Assembly: GCF_021917145.1 (NCBI RefSeq)
Contig: NC_061082.1
Coordinates: 16,657,682 to 16,721,681, forward strand
Direction: 5' to 3'
Origin: Hypomesus transpacificus
Taxonomy: Eukaryota > Chordata > Actinopteri > Osmeriformes > Osmeridae
DNA length: 64,000 bases
Notes under the pieces: generated by a model
Databases searched by the model: none
What the model was told of the DNA's origin: nothing
What the model saw: only the letters and a program-made list of their open reading frames with translations
Shown: one piece after another, positions 39,255 through 51,321 of the stretch
Layout of the letters: the number at the start of each line of letters is the position of its first letter
How positions within the stretch are numbered: the first letter of the stretch is position 1
Program-made: the position numbers and the translations under genes

Positions 39255-40479
39255 AGGGGTGGATTGCCTAAATGGCTGAATGGGTGTTTACACATGACGT
39301 TTATGAGAAGCTATGTTCTGTCAGCCCTTCCATTATCTAGCCACAGCGAGTCTCTTATCAACACGCGGGCCCCTTCTCTCATCTCTGAGCGATGGCTAAT
39401 GTCTCTTTAACTGCCGGGGTTACGGCCACCCTGGCTCCTGAGCTGATGAGCTCTCCTGTATTTGCTCTGTTCATTCTCCACAGTATTGCCACATTCCACA
39501 TCAGAACCATCGGCCCATTAGGCAGCCAGGGAGGTGAGCCAAACCAGGAACAGGTATGCGTGTGTGTGTGTGTGTGTGTGTGTGAGTGTGTGTGGTTGTG
39601 TTTGCTGTACGTTCAAATCTCTTAACACAATTGAAAGCATTTTTCTTGAACACAAGAGATCTGGGTTATTGGAAAAGCATTAAAGAGGTATTAAGCTCTT
39701 TCATGTTTGGTCGTAGGGGACTTTGGCAGGTTTTAAACAGCTGGCACCAGCCATACACAATAACCTAATCTGGCAGAAAAACTGCAGGAGCTCAACAAAA
39801 GTAGATGTTTGTCATAACAGTTTCTATACTGTATATACCTAACACACACACACACGTGATAAACAATTCCCTCAACTATGTCCTTACCTACAGGGGACTA
39901 TGTGTGATGCACAGTTCCACAAAGCAATGTCATTTAAATCAAGAGCCTTAGATTGACTTTGCCAACAAATTGGAATACACAGTTGACAGTAAATTGCGAG
40001 AGGCAATTTTGGAGTGGTGCAATCACAGTTCATTTTCTAGGATTTTTTTCTCTCTCCCTGAGTCTTTGAATAATACTGTCTGAGATAGTTCAATGTCGCT
40101 CTAGCCTTGAGGGACCAGGGTATTGCTTAGATGCTTCGACAGGCTGTTTTAGCTTTCCTGCCACAACAGACTGGACTCAAAGACATCCTCACAGGTACAG
40201 GGCAGCTGCTGTTAACGTTTCAGTTATGTGCTGTGAAAGGAGGCCCTGTGTTCACAGGACCCCTGTCTAGGTTTAGTTCAAGATTTATTTTCAACACAAA
40301 CACCACAGTTTGACACAGATTGATTTACAATTACAGTAATTCAAGCCTGCCCACAATGGTGTCTTTATGAACATTTTCCCAACCTCACCTCTAAATGTTG
40401 GTGGCCCTGAATGGCACTCCTGCTGCTCTGGGAGTTGATCTGATCTGGGATTATTCACAGAGATGAACGGAAAAATGGA

Positions 40480-40650
40480 CAAACCGACAGACAGAAGTCT
40501 GTCATGCAGGCAGACCCACTGAGGCTAATAGGAAAGCTGACATGCAGACAGATAGAGAAAACCGAAAGGCAGGCAGTCAGAATGGGAGGTAGACAGGCAG
40601 GGAAGCAGACAGGCTGACAAGCAGACAGACAGGTAGCTTGAATGGCAGAC
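40480..40650. repeat. degenerate (GACA/GGCA)n repeat, left part
   Basis: Imperfect array of CAGACAG, GGCAGG and CAGACAGATAG units. The same repeat resumes at 41310 after the MITE, showing that one tract was split by the insertion. Confidence 0.8.
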
Positions 40651-40653
40651 TAA

Positions 40654-41306
40654 GGCCGAATCCCAATACTCCCCCTTACCCCTTCCCCTTCCCGTTAGTT
40701 TTGCGCGTTCCCGTGAGAGCTAGTGGTGTCCCAATACTCTTTTGGAGCTAGGGGAAGGGCTAAGACTAAGGGGTATACACCCCTTAAAACCAAGTAAGAT
40801 CGGGAGCTTACTTTAAACCTAGGGCTATGTGAAAACTGCGCGACCGGCAACAATGGCGACCAAATCATCCAGAGAGTCCGATAAATGTTATATTATCGGC
40901 TTAATTAATTGATAAAAAAATTATGACAGTCTTGTTTTGTGTTATATACAGTCATGAACATATATATTTGCAACCATTTTCCTAATTTGAAACGTTTCTA
41001 AAAATCGCTAGTTTGGTACATTAATGTTACAGTTCTGAATTGCACAACAGTCCCGAATTTCTTTGACTAGCATGTCTACAGTTCTAAGTAAACTCCATTA
41101 GCAGCGAATTTCGTTTAATATCAGTGCATAACGCTACTTGCTTTGGAGATATCGATACGTGCTAGATGACGTACCTGTAACCAAGTGGCGTCCCATTTCC
41201 TAGGGCTATGTAGCCCTTACCCCTTACTTTCGAGGGCCAAGGGGAAGGGGTAAGTTAAGGGGAAGGGGTAAGAGGAAGGGGTAAGGGGGAGTATTGGGAT
41301 TCGGCC
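40654..41306. mobile_element. PIF/Harbinger-like MITE, 653 bp
   Basis: The element has terminal inverted repeats that match for 33 bp by eye. They begin GGCCGAATCCCAATACTCCC on the left and end with the complement, closing in GGATTCGGCC. It is flanked by the direct repeat TAA (40651-40653 and 41307-41309), a 3-bp TWA-type duplication typical of PIF/Harbinger transposons. Subterminal regions carry repeated GGGGAAGGGGTAAG units. There is no transposase frame, so it would be mobilised in trans. It interrupts a GACA-type repeat. TIR identity implies a fairly recent insertion. A different superfamily with a 3-bp duplication remains possible. Confidence 0.85.
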
Positions 41307-41309
41307 TAA

Positions 41310-41450
41310 GAGACGGACAGGCAGACAAACAGACAGACAGACAACGAAGCAGACAGACAAGCAGACTTAGAGGCAGGCAGTGAGGGCAGACACAGAAACA
41401 GACAGGCATATAGACAAAGAGGCAGGCAAGTAGGCCGAAAGGCAAGCAAT
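41310..41450. repeat. degenerate (GACA/GGCA)n repeat, right part
   Basis: Continuation of the repeat at 40480-40650, with CAGACAGACAGACA and GAGGCAGGCA units. Confidence 0.8.
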
Positions 41451-43335
41451 GTCCCTATTAAGGTAAGACAGACCCATGGGTCAGAGTTAGCTCTCTGCGC
41501 AACCAGTCATACCTCATTTCCCCTTTCAGGGGAACAGCCTGGAAATGAGGTAGGTCTTCTCCTCAATTTGTCCAGTTTTAATCATCCTTCTAACTTCTCC
41601 ACAATCCGTCCCCCACCCCTAACTCCCAACAAGCCCACGCCATCAGGGTCAGGACAAGCTTTTTAAAATAAACAATAGTGTTTATACTGATTTTGGTGAG
41701 TTTTTTTGTCACTAGTTTCTTTTCCTTATACATGGCATTCTTAAGAGCACGCTGGTGGATCTCAAGTATCTCTGTAGTGTGTATCTAGCAGTTCTTGTAA
41801 TGGACTATCCACAACATAACTCTTACTGCAGAGCTTCCCTAGTAGCAGAACTTGTACCCACTGTTTTACTGCAGAACGGAGACATAAACCTAGTGGCACA
41901 TCGATAGCTTCTGATCTACATACGGTATAAGTTCGGACAGCTACAGCGGCAGGACAAACAAACACATTAACAGCCCAGGGGTCATACATCATCATCAAGA
42001 CTTCTCCCTCACTGAACTGGACTCTGCTGGCAGCCGCCCTGCTTGCGCTTTTTGATTGGCTGTGCGCTAAGTGGTTGTGACCGATGTGATGGTGATGTAT
42101 TTACCTGACAGCTGGCTGTTCTGCTGGCCTGTTCGGAGGGGGATCAGCATGGGAGGGAGCACAGCTTAGTTTCACCAGGCTTGGGGAAGTTTGCTTACTC
42201 ACTCAATGAGACGCCCATGGAGATGAGAGGAAGACCTTCCCTAATCTTGGCTGACATTGGCGCCTTGGCAGCGATGGAACTGCCTGGAGCCCTATGGAGA
42301 GTGATGGTATACACACTGCAGTTTGATTCCTATAGAGGCCATGGATCCATGAGCAGAGGGTGCCCTCCTTGGTCCTTTGGTCTAATGGTAGTCATGGTTT
42401 GGTGTATGAAGTTCAAGTTCAATCCAGCTCATAAATGCACATTCAATATTAAGATGCATCATTGAGGCTAAAGAAGCCCTTAATTGTGAGAGAATTCCAT
42501 TCAGGAACCTATTGAGCAATGCACGTCCACATGGATAACACACAAACACATAAGGGCAATACCTTGACGATTACATAATACAACTCCTGGTTTTCAACGA
42601 GATTGTTTGTGTGCTTCTGTAACTGTCGCAACCTATACATAAAATTGAACAAAACTGTAACACTAATACGCACCGAAAGCATGTACATACACACGCTGCC
42701 TTTGTGTTGTCAACTAACCCCCTCTAGTGCCGAACGTCCTGCACAGATGCCCTGAGTCTCTCATCTCTCAGCTCTGCCAGTCTGTTCGGTCCCCCTACCG
42801 TTAGTAAGCTACATACTGCTGCAGCAGTCCACCTTACAACAGACCAGCTGCACCGTGCATGTTTCCCTGTTCATCGAGCACGAGCCAGCCGCCACAGGAG
42901 TTTGGACTTGGAGTCCGTCACCCCTTCGAAACTAAAATGCATTGTAGTCGGTGAACAAGATGAGACAGGCTATTTAGGGATTAGTTTGCATCAGTCGTGG
43001 TAAAAAGGCTCTGAAATTTTAAAAAGTTGTAATGATCTGAGAAGTATATTCATTGCTTGTTCAGTGCGACTGGAAGGCTAGATTGAGTCAGTATACTTTT
43101 TAATGTTTTATCACCTTGAGAACTTCACCGAACATCAACGGTGCTCCTCGCTTAGTCACCCGATGGGTCCTTTGCAGTCCAGGTGTTAGCTTATCCAGCT
43201 GGGAGCGGATGTGAGGACGGCAGAGACTCACCGCGGCTCCGCTTTAGAGGGATTCAACAACGCACTCTGTTCTCGGATACCTTGTCTTGGATATCGCGCG
43301 GCGCACAGCTGGGCAATCCAGTGGAGGTTGCAGAG
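41451..43335 (+). other. epha6: proximal upstream region and 5' UTR of epha6
   Basis: This stretch leads into the epha6 start codon. The last 500 bp or so (about 42840-43335) are richer in CpG than the preceding flank, as expected for a 5' UTR or promoter. I see no clear TATA box at a defined distance and cannot place the transcription start. Two short upstream ATGs out of the main context occur at 43163 and 43209, and a reading frame continuous with exon 1 extends back to 43183 but lacks an ATG there. Confidence 0.45.
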
Positions 43336-43414
43336 ATGATCTTTTTAGAAAGATTATTCTTCATTTTCCTTTTCCTACGGATTCTCTTTACGCACTTCAG
43401 TCACGGCAATCAAG
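43336..43414 (+). CDS. epha6: epha6 coding exon 1 (signal peptide)
   Basis: This is the first coding exon of Eph receptor A6, a receptor tyrosine kinase of the plasma membrane that binds ephrin-A ligands in neural guidance. The 79 bp encode 26 residues plus one base. The peptide begins MIFLERLFFIFLFLRILF, a hydrophobic signal sequence, and ends in GNQ. The donor is CAAG|GTGAGC, and the phase-1 end joins coding exon 2 to read GNQ-VVLLDTT, the start of the mature protein as I remember it for EPHA6 (NNQVVLLDTT). The ATG is chosen because it is the first in-frame ATG before the hydrophobic core, with G at -3; the frame further upstream has no ATG. Nothing else of the receptor lies nearby, and the first intron is 6.3 kb. 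Confidence 0.88.
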
Positions 43415-45510
43415 GTGAGCTATTCTCCAAAGATGCGCACGTAAACATATTTTATAAGACAGACATTTTTCTAAACGTTTGATTACATATTGTTAACCTT
43501 GATAATGTGTGTAGGGTGGCGAAATATTCACTTGTGGCACGTGTCGTGACCATTTTCCCCTGCCATATAATGTTTGACCGGTCAGAGATCAAATTCAACT
43601 AGATGTCACTTTAAAATAACCAACGCTCTTTTGCCACAAACAGTAGAATAACACCTTTGAATATTCACTGCGCTTGACTCATTTATTGTCCCAGCGTGCA
43701 TGCTTTTAAGTGTAGAATCATAAACACATCTAAACCTCCAATAGACTGAGATAAATCGTTTACAGCAGTCTTTTCCCGCGTGCGGCCGCAGTCATTGGAA
43801 AGTGAGAAGTTTGTATCGCGCGCACCGTGCTCCAGAATGAAGCTATAATAGTGGCATGATGTAAGGATTGAGTTTACCACAAATTTTGGGAATAATTTGA
43901 GACATAACTGACAGAATGTACGTGGACAACATACATCCCAAAAATTAGTCACTGTAGCCTACTTATTACTCCACATTCTACAGTATGTGCTCTTTACTTC
44001 CTAATCAAAAATACACACATGTAGTATCCTGCAATGCAATAGACTAAAAAATAAAATCAAAAAGCATTTCACACATACTGTATCAGATGTGTGTGTGTGT
44101 GTGTACGTGTGTCTCCTTGTATTCTGTGGTATAAGCTATCAGTCAGGTTTAAAATAGTCCTATTGATTTTTGAGAGACACAGTGGGATCTGACCTCCAGG
44201 TTATATTTTATTGTTCTCTCAGTTCAATAAGACAGATTCTGCTCCTTCTCACAGACAGGTGCACCACCAAACAAAGCTCACTTGGTGTTCATGTTTGCCT
44301 GGCCAGTAATGAATGATGATGTCGCTGATGACTTGTGTCCAGGTCTCATATTGACGGGCCAGTGAAATTATTGTATATGAGTTCACATAATATAGTAAAT
44401 TCTAAATTCTCAGATAATCACATCTAGTCCGTAGGTGGTCGAAATCTCATTTTGACTTCAGTAGACGCTATATATTTGTCCAGAGTATCTTAATATCGAA
44501 CAAACTATTTGTTGGGCTTAGCAAATTCACGCTTAATGAAGAAAAACCATAGTATTTCATTTTTTTGGTTTCTTCCTAAAACAATTTGCACTCAATTGAG
44601 ATCATCTGTGCTGTGATAGTTGTGTATGCGCCAACACAAAGGAGCGGAACGGCGTAGATTGGGAATTTCACAGGAAAAATTGGGCAAGATTTCAGCTGTA
44701 AGAACAACAATAAAAACCAATCACTTCTGTCTCTTCGCCTGTGTGCCTCTCCATTTAGCATGCCAGACAATCCCTAACAACACACACACTCACACTATAT
44801 GCGTTACATGTGCATACACACATACATGTTTACACACACACACATGTTTACACACAGACACACACACACACACGCACACACACTGAAGCGCTGCTGGGAT
44901 CAGGGACAAAAGCGTATGGTTCTATGTGCGCCTTTTTATTGCACTCACCTTAGATTGTTTACGTCTGTGGACCCAAGTCAAGTACAGCTCGAGTGCACAT
45001 CCGAAAAATACAAATTCAAAGGAAAAGTGGGTGTTTTGGTATTTCAAGTATAGCAGTAGGCCTACAGCTCTCTCACTTTACATCAGTGGCACAGACAAAT
45101 ACTGTAGGAATAGAGAGAGAAAAATGTCAGACTGTCCCTTTTTTTCAGCATAATGTCTACAGTGTTCACTTTATGCCATACATGCTTTTGTTAGCAATGC
45201 ATACGAAACCCTAAAGGTCATAGGACAGAAAGCATGACGAGTTTAGGTCACTGAGACAGTTTGAGGCTTAATCTATCATCAAAGCTTGTCTCAGTAGCAC
45301 CATCTACAGCTCGGTCAGTACACTGCGGTGAGGTGGAATGCTGTGGAGAGACCACAGCCGGCACCTGGGGCTTGAATTCTGGACGACTATCGAACCCATC
45401 AACAACACACACACACACACACACCAGTCATGGGAGGTTTGCAATCCCCCTATTTGCAGTCGTCGCCTAGGTTTTCCCAATAAGGCAGTCACTAGTTGGA
45501 AATGACCTTG

Positions 45511-45652
45511 GCTGGGTTTCCCAGATTCGTTAAGAAGATCTTAACGCTCAGAGCTTCTTTGGATCGTTCTAAGAACGCTCTAGAACGCTATTAGAACGTT
45601 CTTAAGAAGCTCTTAGAGTTAAGAGCTTCTTAACGAATCTGGGAAACCCGGC
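45511..45652. mobile_element. palindromic MITE, 142 bp
   Basis: The sequence is an imperfect palindrome: GCTGGGTTTCCCAGATTCGT at the left is mirrored by ACGAATCTGGGAAACCCGGC at the right, and complementarity continues to the centre with mismatches. A possible 5-bp direct repeat CCTTG flanks it (45506-45510 and 45653-45657). It has no coding capacity. It lies in epha6 intron 1 and would form a hairpin if transcribed. The superfamily is uncertain. Confidence 0.82.
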
Positions 45653-46647
45653 CCTTGTTTGTCTCTCTGAGAGAGAACTACCAAGTTACTGAAAAAAAAC
45701 GAAACCCAGGTACAGAAGAAATCCTGTGAATTATAAACCCTAAAAGATGTTGCATACCGGTTTGAGGATGCCTCTCTCATTTGACATTGTCTAATATTCA
45801 TGGCGAGTAATATGTTGTTTAAAACAGTCAGGTCTTCTATCAGATCTAAACAACATCTTTCCCCTGATTTGCTACACTTCTGACATTATGATGTAGAATA
45901 GTGCTGGGTTTCATCTTGAATGACTTGCGTTTCCAGAGCAACACGATCCATGCCTGTCAAATTGCCTTTGCAGTAGATAATTTCACAGCACATCTCATCA
46001 TCAGACAAGAGCAGAGGGTTTATGTTTACCCGAGTAAATGTCAATCTTTTCTCTCCCCTAAATCAATTTACACATCGCTTTGTTCATCACTCAACGACTT
46101 CTGTTTAGTTTTTTGTGTGTATAGATGTTGTTTTTGACTACCGGTATGCACTTTACACCTTGTGTTACATGTAATAATGGAATACATAAAGCAGACTCTT
46201 TAATCCAAACAACCTACATCTTGTCTGGATAAACACCACGTCATGTTCATTTACAATCTAAGCACAAGATAAAAAAAAGATTCTTTGTTTTCCTCATGGT
46301 CTTCAAAAGGAGTTGTCTCAGACATTGTTATGATAGAAATAGAGCAAGTGGGCTTCTAGATTGCATCAGTATCTTCACATAGAGTTTTCCCTTAATGACA
46401 TGTTGTCCATCTATAAAGTCCCATCCCATCCATCAACTGCATGGTGGTTGTTCGGGGCCTCTAGTATGGCTGTTCAGGGTGGACAGTAGATACCATGATT
46501 GTGTAGAAGATCCACATATTCATGAGCTGCCGGCCGGCCGGCAGTGTATTTATACCCCAAGAGAGTCCCAGAGGACCAGCACTCCAGCAGGGGCTACAGG
46601 GGAACTGAGCCTGCTGAGACACAGACTGGTTGAGAGAGTGGTTATTT

Positions 46648-46684
46648 CTCTGCCTCTCTCTTTCTCTCTCTCTCTTTCTCTCTG

Positions 46685-46764
<80 letters not shown>
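46648..46764. repeat. (CT)n microsatellite
   Basis: About 115 bp, mostly pure CT with TTTC and CTGT variants at the left, inside epha6 intron 1. Confidence 0.97.
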
Positions 46765-46767
<3 letters not shown>

Positions 46768-47162
46768 AGACACACAGACACATACACACACAAGCAGACA
46801 CTGTATTTAGGCCATGGTCAGGTGTACATGCTGTGTGTGAGAAATAGAGCCAGACATGGTGATTAGGGCTTTCTCTAGGGTCCAGCTGCTGACCAGCCTA
46901 GTGTTATGGTGTAATAGTACCCATTAACACCAGTGCTACTGGCAGTCCTCCACCCTGCTCTGGCCTGGCACCGGGCTGGCTCAAAGCTGGCCTGGCAGCC
47001 AGAGGCTGGCTGGAAAAGGACCAGCTTGTCTGAATTACAAATGAAACCAAGGCTGGCTCCTGGTTTGTGTTGCACACAAACTATTTCTTGATCCAACAGA
47101 AGTTCAATAAGAAAAGAGGAATGACGATTAATTCTTCCATCCCCTTCCACCCCCACCTCCCT

Positions 47163-47164
<2 letters not shown>

Positions 47165-47208
<44 letters not shown>
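47165..47208. repeat. (CA)n microsatellite
   Basis: About 44 bp of nearly pure CA. Confidence 0.97.
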
Positions 47209-47210
<2 letters not shown>

Positions 47211-49756
47211 AAACACCCTTCTTCTCAGTCTTCTCCAGGAACATGACTTTGTTTTTTAATCTTATGAGTTTTCCACCTGTGCATGTATTCATACATTGCA
47301 CTTCTCTAATGTTACTGTAAAGGTCAGAGAGAATACAGGTTTCCTTTCCTAGATTTCCTCAGGACAGGGAACACGCCAGCTTCATGAGGGCAGTGGTCGA
47401 TGCTGTGCCTTGTTTGGACCCTCCTGACATATGTGTCATGGCGTCCCAAGCTCACCAGGAGTCCTTATTCCATTAATGTGAGCCCAGCATGTTCAGTCCA
47501 CCTCTCTCCTCTTGCTCCATTTCCCCATCTCTTTATTTCGCATAGACGCTCACGGGGGCCGATGAGAGCCGAATTGCATTTGTTTAAACAAAATATGCAT
47601 GAAATTAATGAAATCAACGTTTAACATTTCAGCACTCCAGTTCAGTCGAGCATGCCACAGACATAAATGTTAAGTCGATCAGGGAGCAGTCAGGCAAACG
47701 CTGTGCCGCCAAAGAAACAATTATGAATGGCAGACAGACGGATGCATGGATCATCCACCGGCGTCTCTCTGTTAGGGATGGCCCCATGCGGACTGATGCT
47801 GCTCTCTGAACACACAATACCACACGTCCAGGCCAAACCTGCACACCAGAGACATTTTGACATCTTTTTGGGGGGGGGGGTGAAACTTTTAACAAGCATA
47901 GGTGCATTGAAATTGTTTATCCAGCTCTTCTGGACTGTATTTCGTAGGTAGTTCAACGGACGATATATGCATGCATACGACACACACAGTATGTACTCTA
48001 TACAGTATGGTATGTGTAAGTGTTTGCTTTCAACCAGTAAAGGTGTAAGCTAATGCAGACTTCAAAACCAGCACACTGTTCATTAGGTCTAGGTTTGAAT
48101 GATGCAAAAACTGCTTTTTTAGCTCATCTCTCTGCTTATTGTGCCATCATAGCCCATAGTATTACTCATATTCTCAGGGCCTAGTACCTACAGTATATTC
48201 AATTTCCTGTTACCATACTCCGTCTAGACCCACTATTCTATGTCCTTGGAGGTTGTCACAGTGTAACTGTTCAATGTTTTGACTCAGCCATTGCCTGAGC
48301 CTAAACAGCTGTTGCATTGTGTGTCACTGCAGTTTGTCCCTCTGGCACATCAGGAGATGAAGGGGGAAGTGAAAAGAGCATTTAGCTTGTGACAGACACA
48401 CACACACACAAGGATAGGCAGATGCACACACGCACACACACGCATACACACGTGACATCACACAGACAGTACCCTCAGTCAGAACACACAGGCTGTTCAG
48501 CGACAGTCTTAAGAATTCTGTCAGACATGATCTGTCAACTGATTGTGATGTTGGCTTTAAACCCAGTAACACATGGATTGAAAATGACACGTTAGAACGG
48601 AAAGTGCTATCCTCGTACCGAAGAATAAAGTGGCACACGCATATCTCCATGTGCTGTGACATTGTCCGTGTAAAGACCAGGATTCTTTGGCCATGGGGCT
48701 TTATTAGGATCATTACCTACAGTAAGGTCTATATTTTGCCAATTTGACACAGCTTGCGCTAGTTCTGAACGGCACTGACTGAATGTCACAGCCATGTCAC
48801 GTTGCTAATCGAAAGTTAATGGTGATTGTGGGTTCATGCAGCTAACAGAGAGATGAGGTTTCAGTAATGAGGAGTATGGAGACTGCAGTGACATACTGAG
48901 GACATCAGTGACTGGCCGGCCGGCTTTCAGAGCTTAACAACTGTCCACACATAATACCTTCCCTCATTAAGGGACCACATCCGATTTCCACAGAGTGGCA
49001 TTTTAAACAGGCCATTTAGTGGACTCCCAATAACAATGTGTTTCAAATTGTGCTCTCAATAACAGTGTACTGAGTTGGTATACATTACATTGGTAATGTT
49101 CTGGGTCTGAAAGTGTAGTTGGATTTCATTGGGTGACTGTATTGGTTAGTTGGCAGTGTCTACTACTAGCTAAATAGACGCCATGTAAACATTGCAAAAT
49201 ATTTAAACTGAATTAACCCAAATGCCCTCTTGCAAGGGTCAAATAGGCAGAATCCATCACATATTTCTCACACTATCAATACTCAGAAATTTGGAATTTA
49301 CAGCATGTTATTTATCCCCATATGTGCTCCAGATACACCGTTTTCCATACATTTCCCCTGGTGGAATATTACAGTAAAATGGTTCCTGTTTTGGAATAGA
49401 TATCTGTGATCGTATCTCTGCTCATGCTGCAGCCTGACTCTGGGCACAGGAAGGCCATATTGTCTGACTGAAATTGAAATAAAACTGGGGAATGGGAGAG
49501 GATGGGAGGGAGGAATGTTCTGTTGACAGCAATCTGACTGCAATCTATCAGCACCAAATTGTGTTGTGAGCTCTGAGGCTCTCCTGCTTCACTGTACGTC
49601 CTCATAAATATTCATCAGCAGGAAACCCATTTTTGTTAAGATACAAAAGTATAAATGAGCACATTTATGACCGGTATTTCAATTACTGAATGGGAAATAG
49701 GGTTTTTTGTGTGTTGACAGATTGCTAATGGCTGTATTTGTCTCTTTCCTGTGCAG

Positions 49757-49821
49757 TTGTGCTGTTGGATACCACATCGGTCCTGGGGGAGCTGGGATGG
49801 AAGACCTATCCAATGAACGGG
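49757..49821 (+). CDS. epha6: epha6 coding exon 2 (65 bp)
   Basis: Bounded by TTTCCTGTGCAG on the left and GGG|GTGAGTAGG on the right, this exon is exactly 65 bp, the size I recall for the second coding exon across Eph receptors. With the leftover G of exon 1 it encodes VVLLDTTSVLGELGWKTYPM followed by NG, the start of the ephrin-binding (jelly-roll) domain. The exact wording DTTxVLGELGWKTYP separates EPHA6 from EPHA3, EPHA4, EPHA5, EPHA7 and EPHA8, which I recall as having different residues here. The exon ends in phase 0, where the next exon should begin with WDAIT-like residues. That exon is not found in the remaining sequence before the gap. Confidence 0.93.
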
Positions 49822-50923
49822 GTGAGTAGGGAACCAGCCTTGCCTCCATCACCCGGTGAGGGTTATGACAATCCCTCGCCTCACTCCAAACACATGGCTT
49901 TGAGTGGATCAATATCTAATCAATGGTATTGACTGCAAGAGGTCATTATGAGCAACAGCGATTGGATCCTCAAAATATATCCCCAAGGACCCCGGAGAGA
50001 GAATAAGGGAACATAACTCAGAGACAGATGAACTGGCTTTCAAAAAAGGTTCCTCGCAAAGTTCAATCTACTTTCCTCCTTTAACTCTCATCTCTGCTCT
50101 AGTTTGTAAGGACATTGAGAATTGTAATTGACTCTTTCAGAGTGACTGAAAATGAGTCATTTAGGTTCTTTATCTGAAAGCAGGTTCCTGGCTCTTAGCC
50201 CCTGTTCATGTCTGACTGGCCCAGGGTTTTTTAAGCAGACAGCTGTCGTTCTGTCCATGGTCAGCAGCAGTAATGTGTCTGTTCATATTGCTAGAATGGA
50301 TATTCAACACGTCGGCAAGATACATGTAATATTAATCTTATTTGAGTTTTGAGTTGAACTACTTGAAATAGTTGTTTGGCGTGCATCTTCTTTGCTGTGA
50401 TTGGTCCCTGGTGTACTTCTGTCTAGGTGTTGACTGAGTTGGAAGGCCAATGACTGCTGGGATACCATGACCAGGCCCCTGTTCTGACATGTCAGTACCC
50501 TAATCCAAAAAACTAAGATGTCCTTGGCCATAGTAGATCATCCTCCTGGCAACAGATTGCTTTTAGTTTAGTCTCAGGTTTATACTTTTTTTGAGAGCTG
50601 AAATATTTTCATGAACACTTTTGAGACCAGGCCTAATCTCTGAGCGGGAATTCAGTCATTGTATTTACACATTTTAGTCTTTCTCTCTGTGCTCCGTGGT
50701 TAAACCTAGACCAGTGATTGATTCTGTCTACCTGGGAGCTGTCTGGTTAATATTCAGCTCCAGCCTCCAGTCAATCTTGCCTACTGTATGTCCTGGTGTC
50801 TCTTTATCTTCTTCCTCTAATCTAAGCAGCACTCCACGCTTTTCACACCCAGAGTGTCTTCTCAAAAACCTCCCCAACCTGCTGGAGGCCCTGCACCCGC
50901 CCTACCCACCATCACATCCACCG

Positions 50924-50937
50924 TCTCTATCTCTCTC

Positions 50938-51009
<72 letters not shown>
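50924..51009. repeat. (CT)n microsatellite
   Basis: About 85 bp of CT. Confidence 0.97.
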
Positions 51010-51010
<1 letters not shown>

Positions 51011-51214
51011 TCTCGGCCTCTCCTATCTCTGAGAGGCCTTCTCTGCCCGTGTCAGGGGAGCAGAGGTGATTACATCATGTAGGTCGCTGTGACAGCCGCC
51101 CGCAGCGGAGAGAAGGCCCGTCTGCAGCCCTGACTCCATGATTAAGCTGTCAGCCCTCTCCTCTCCCCTCCATTCCTCTCCTCTCTTTCTCATCTCCTTT
51201 TTCTCTCTGCTTTC

Positions 51215-51321
<107 letters not shown>

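Larger units (their letters stand above)
28795..40653. other. gene-poor flank continued
   Basis: I find no supportable coding exon. The stretch holds CT tracts (33161-33242, 33646-33900), a (GAAA)n tract (39229-39254), a TG tract (39558-39602), a C run (34685-34701), a C/G-rich dispersed repeat (about 34490-34725), possible regulatory blocks (32505-32620, 33280-33560) and a degenerate GACAGGCA repeat from about 40480 leading into the MITE. The rest is unassigned. Confidence 0.55.
43415..49756 (+). other. epha6: epha6 intron 1
   Basis: The intron is 6,342 bp, with donor GTGAGC and acceptor TTTCCTGTGCAG. It contains a CA tract (44773-44882), a 142-bp palindromic MITE (45511-45652), CT and CA tracts (46648-46764, 47165-47208) and no other supportable exon. 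Confidence 0.8.

Noticed and set aside
42371-42432. tRNA-like sequence with TTTGGTCTAATGGTAGTC and a GTTCAAGTTCAATCC box
   Set aside because: It has A- and B-box-like motifs, but the acceptor and anticodon stems do not pair, so at most it is a worn tRNA-derived fragment.
43183-43335. In-frame upstream extension of epha6 exon 1
   Set aside because: The frame is open but begins with GTG, not ATG, and the hydrophobic signal sequence directly follows the ATG at 43336, so the extension is read as 5' UTR.
46511-46540. CCGGCCGGCCGGC palindrome in epha6 intron 1
   Set aside because: It is a short GC repeat with no supporting context; no regulatory role can be argued from it.
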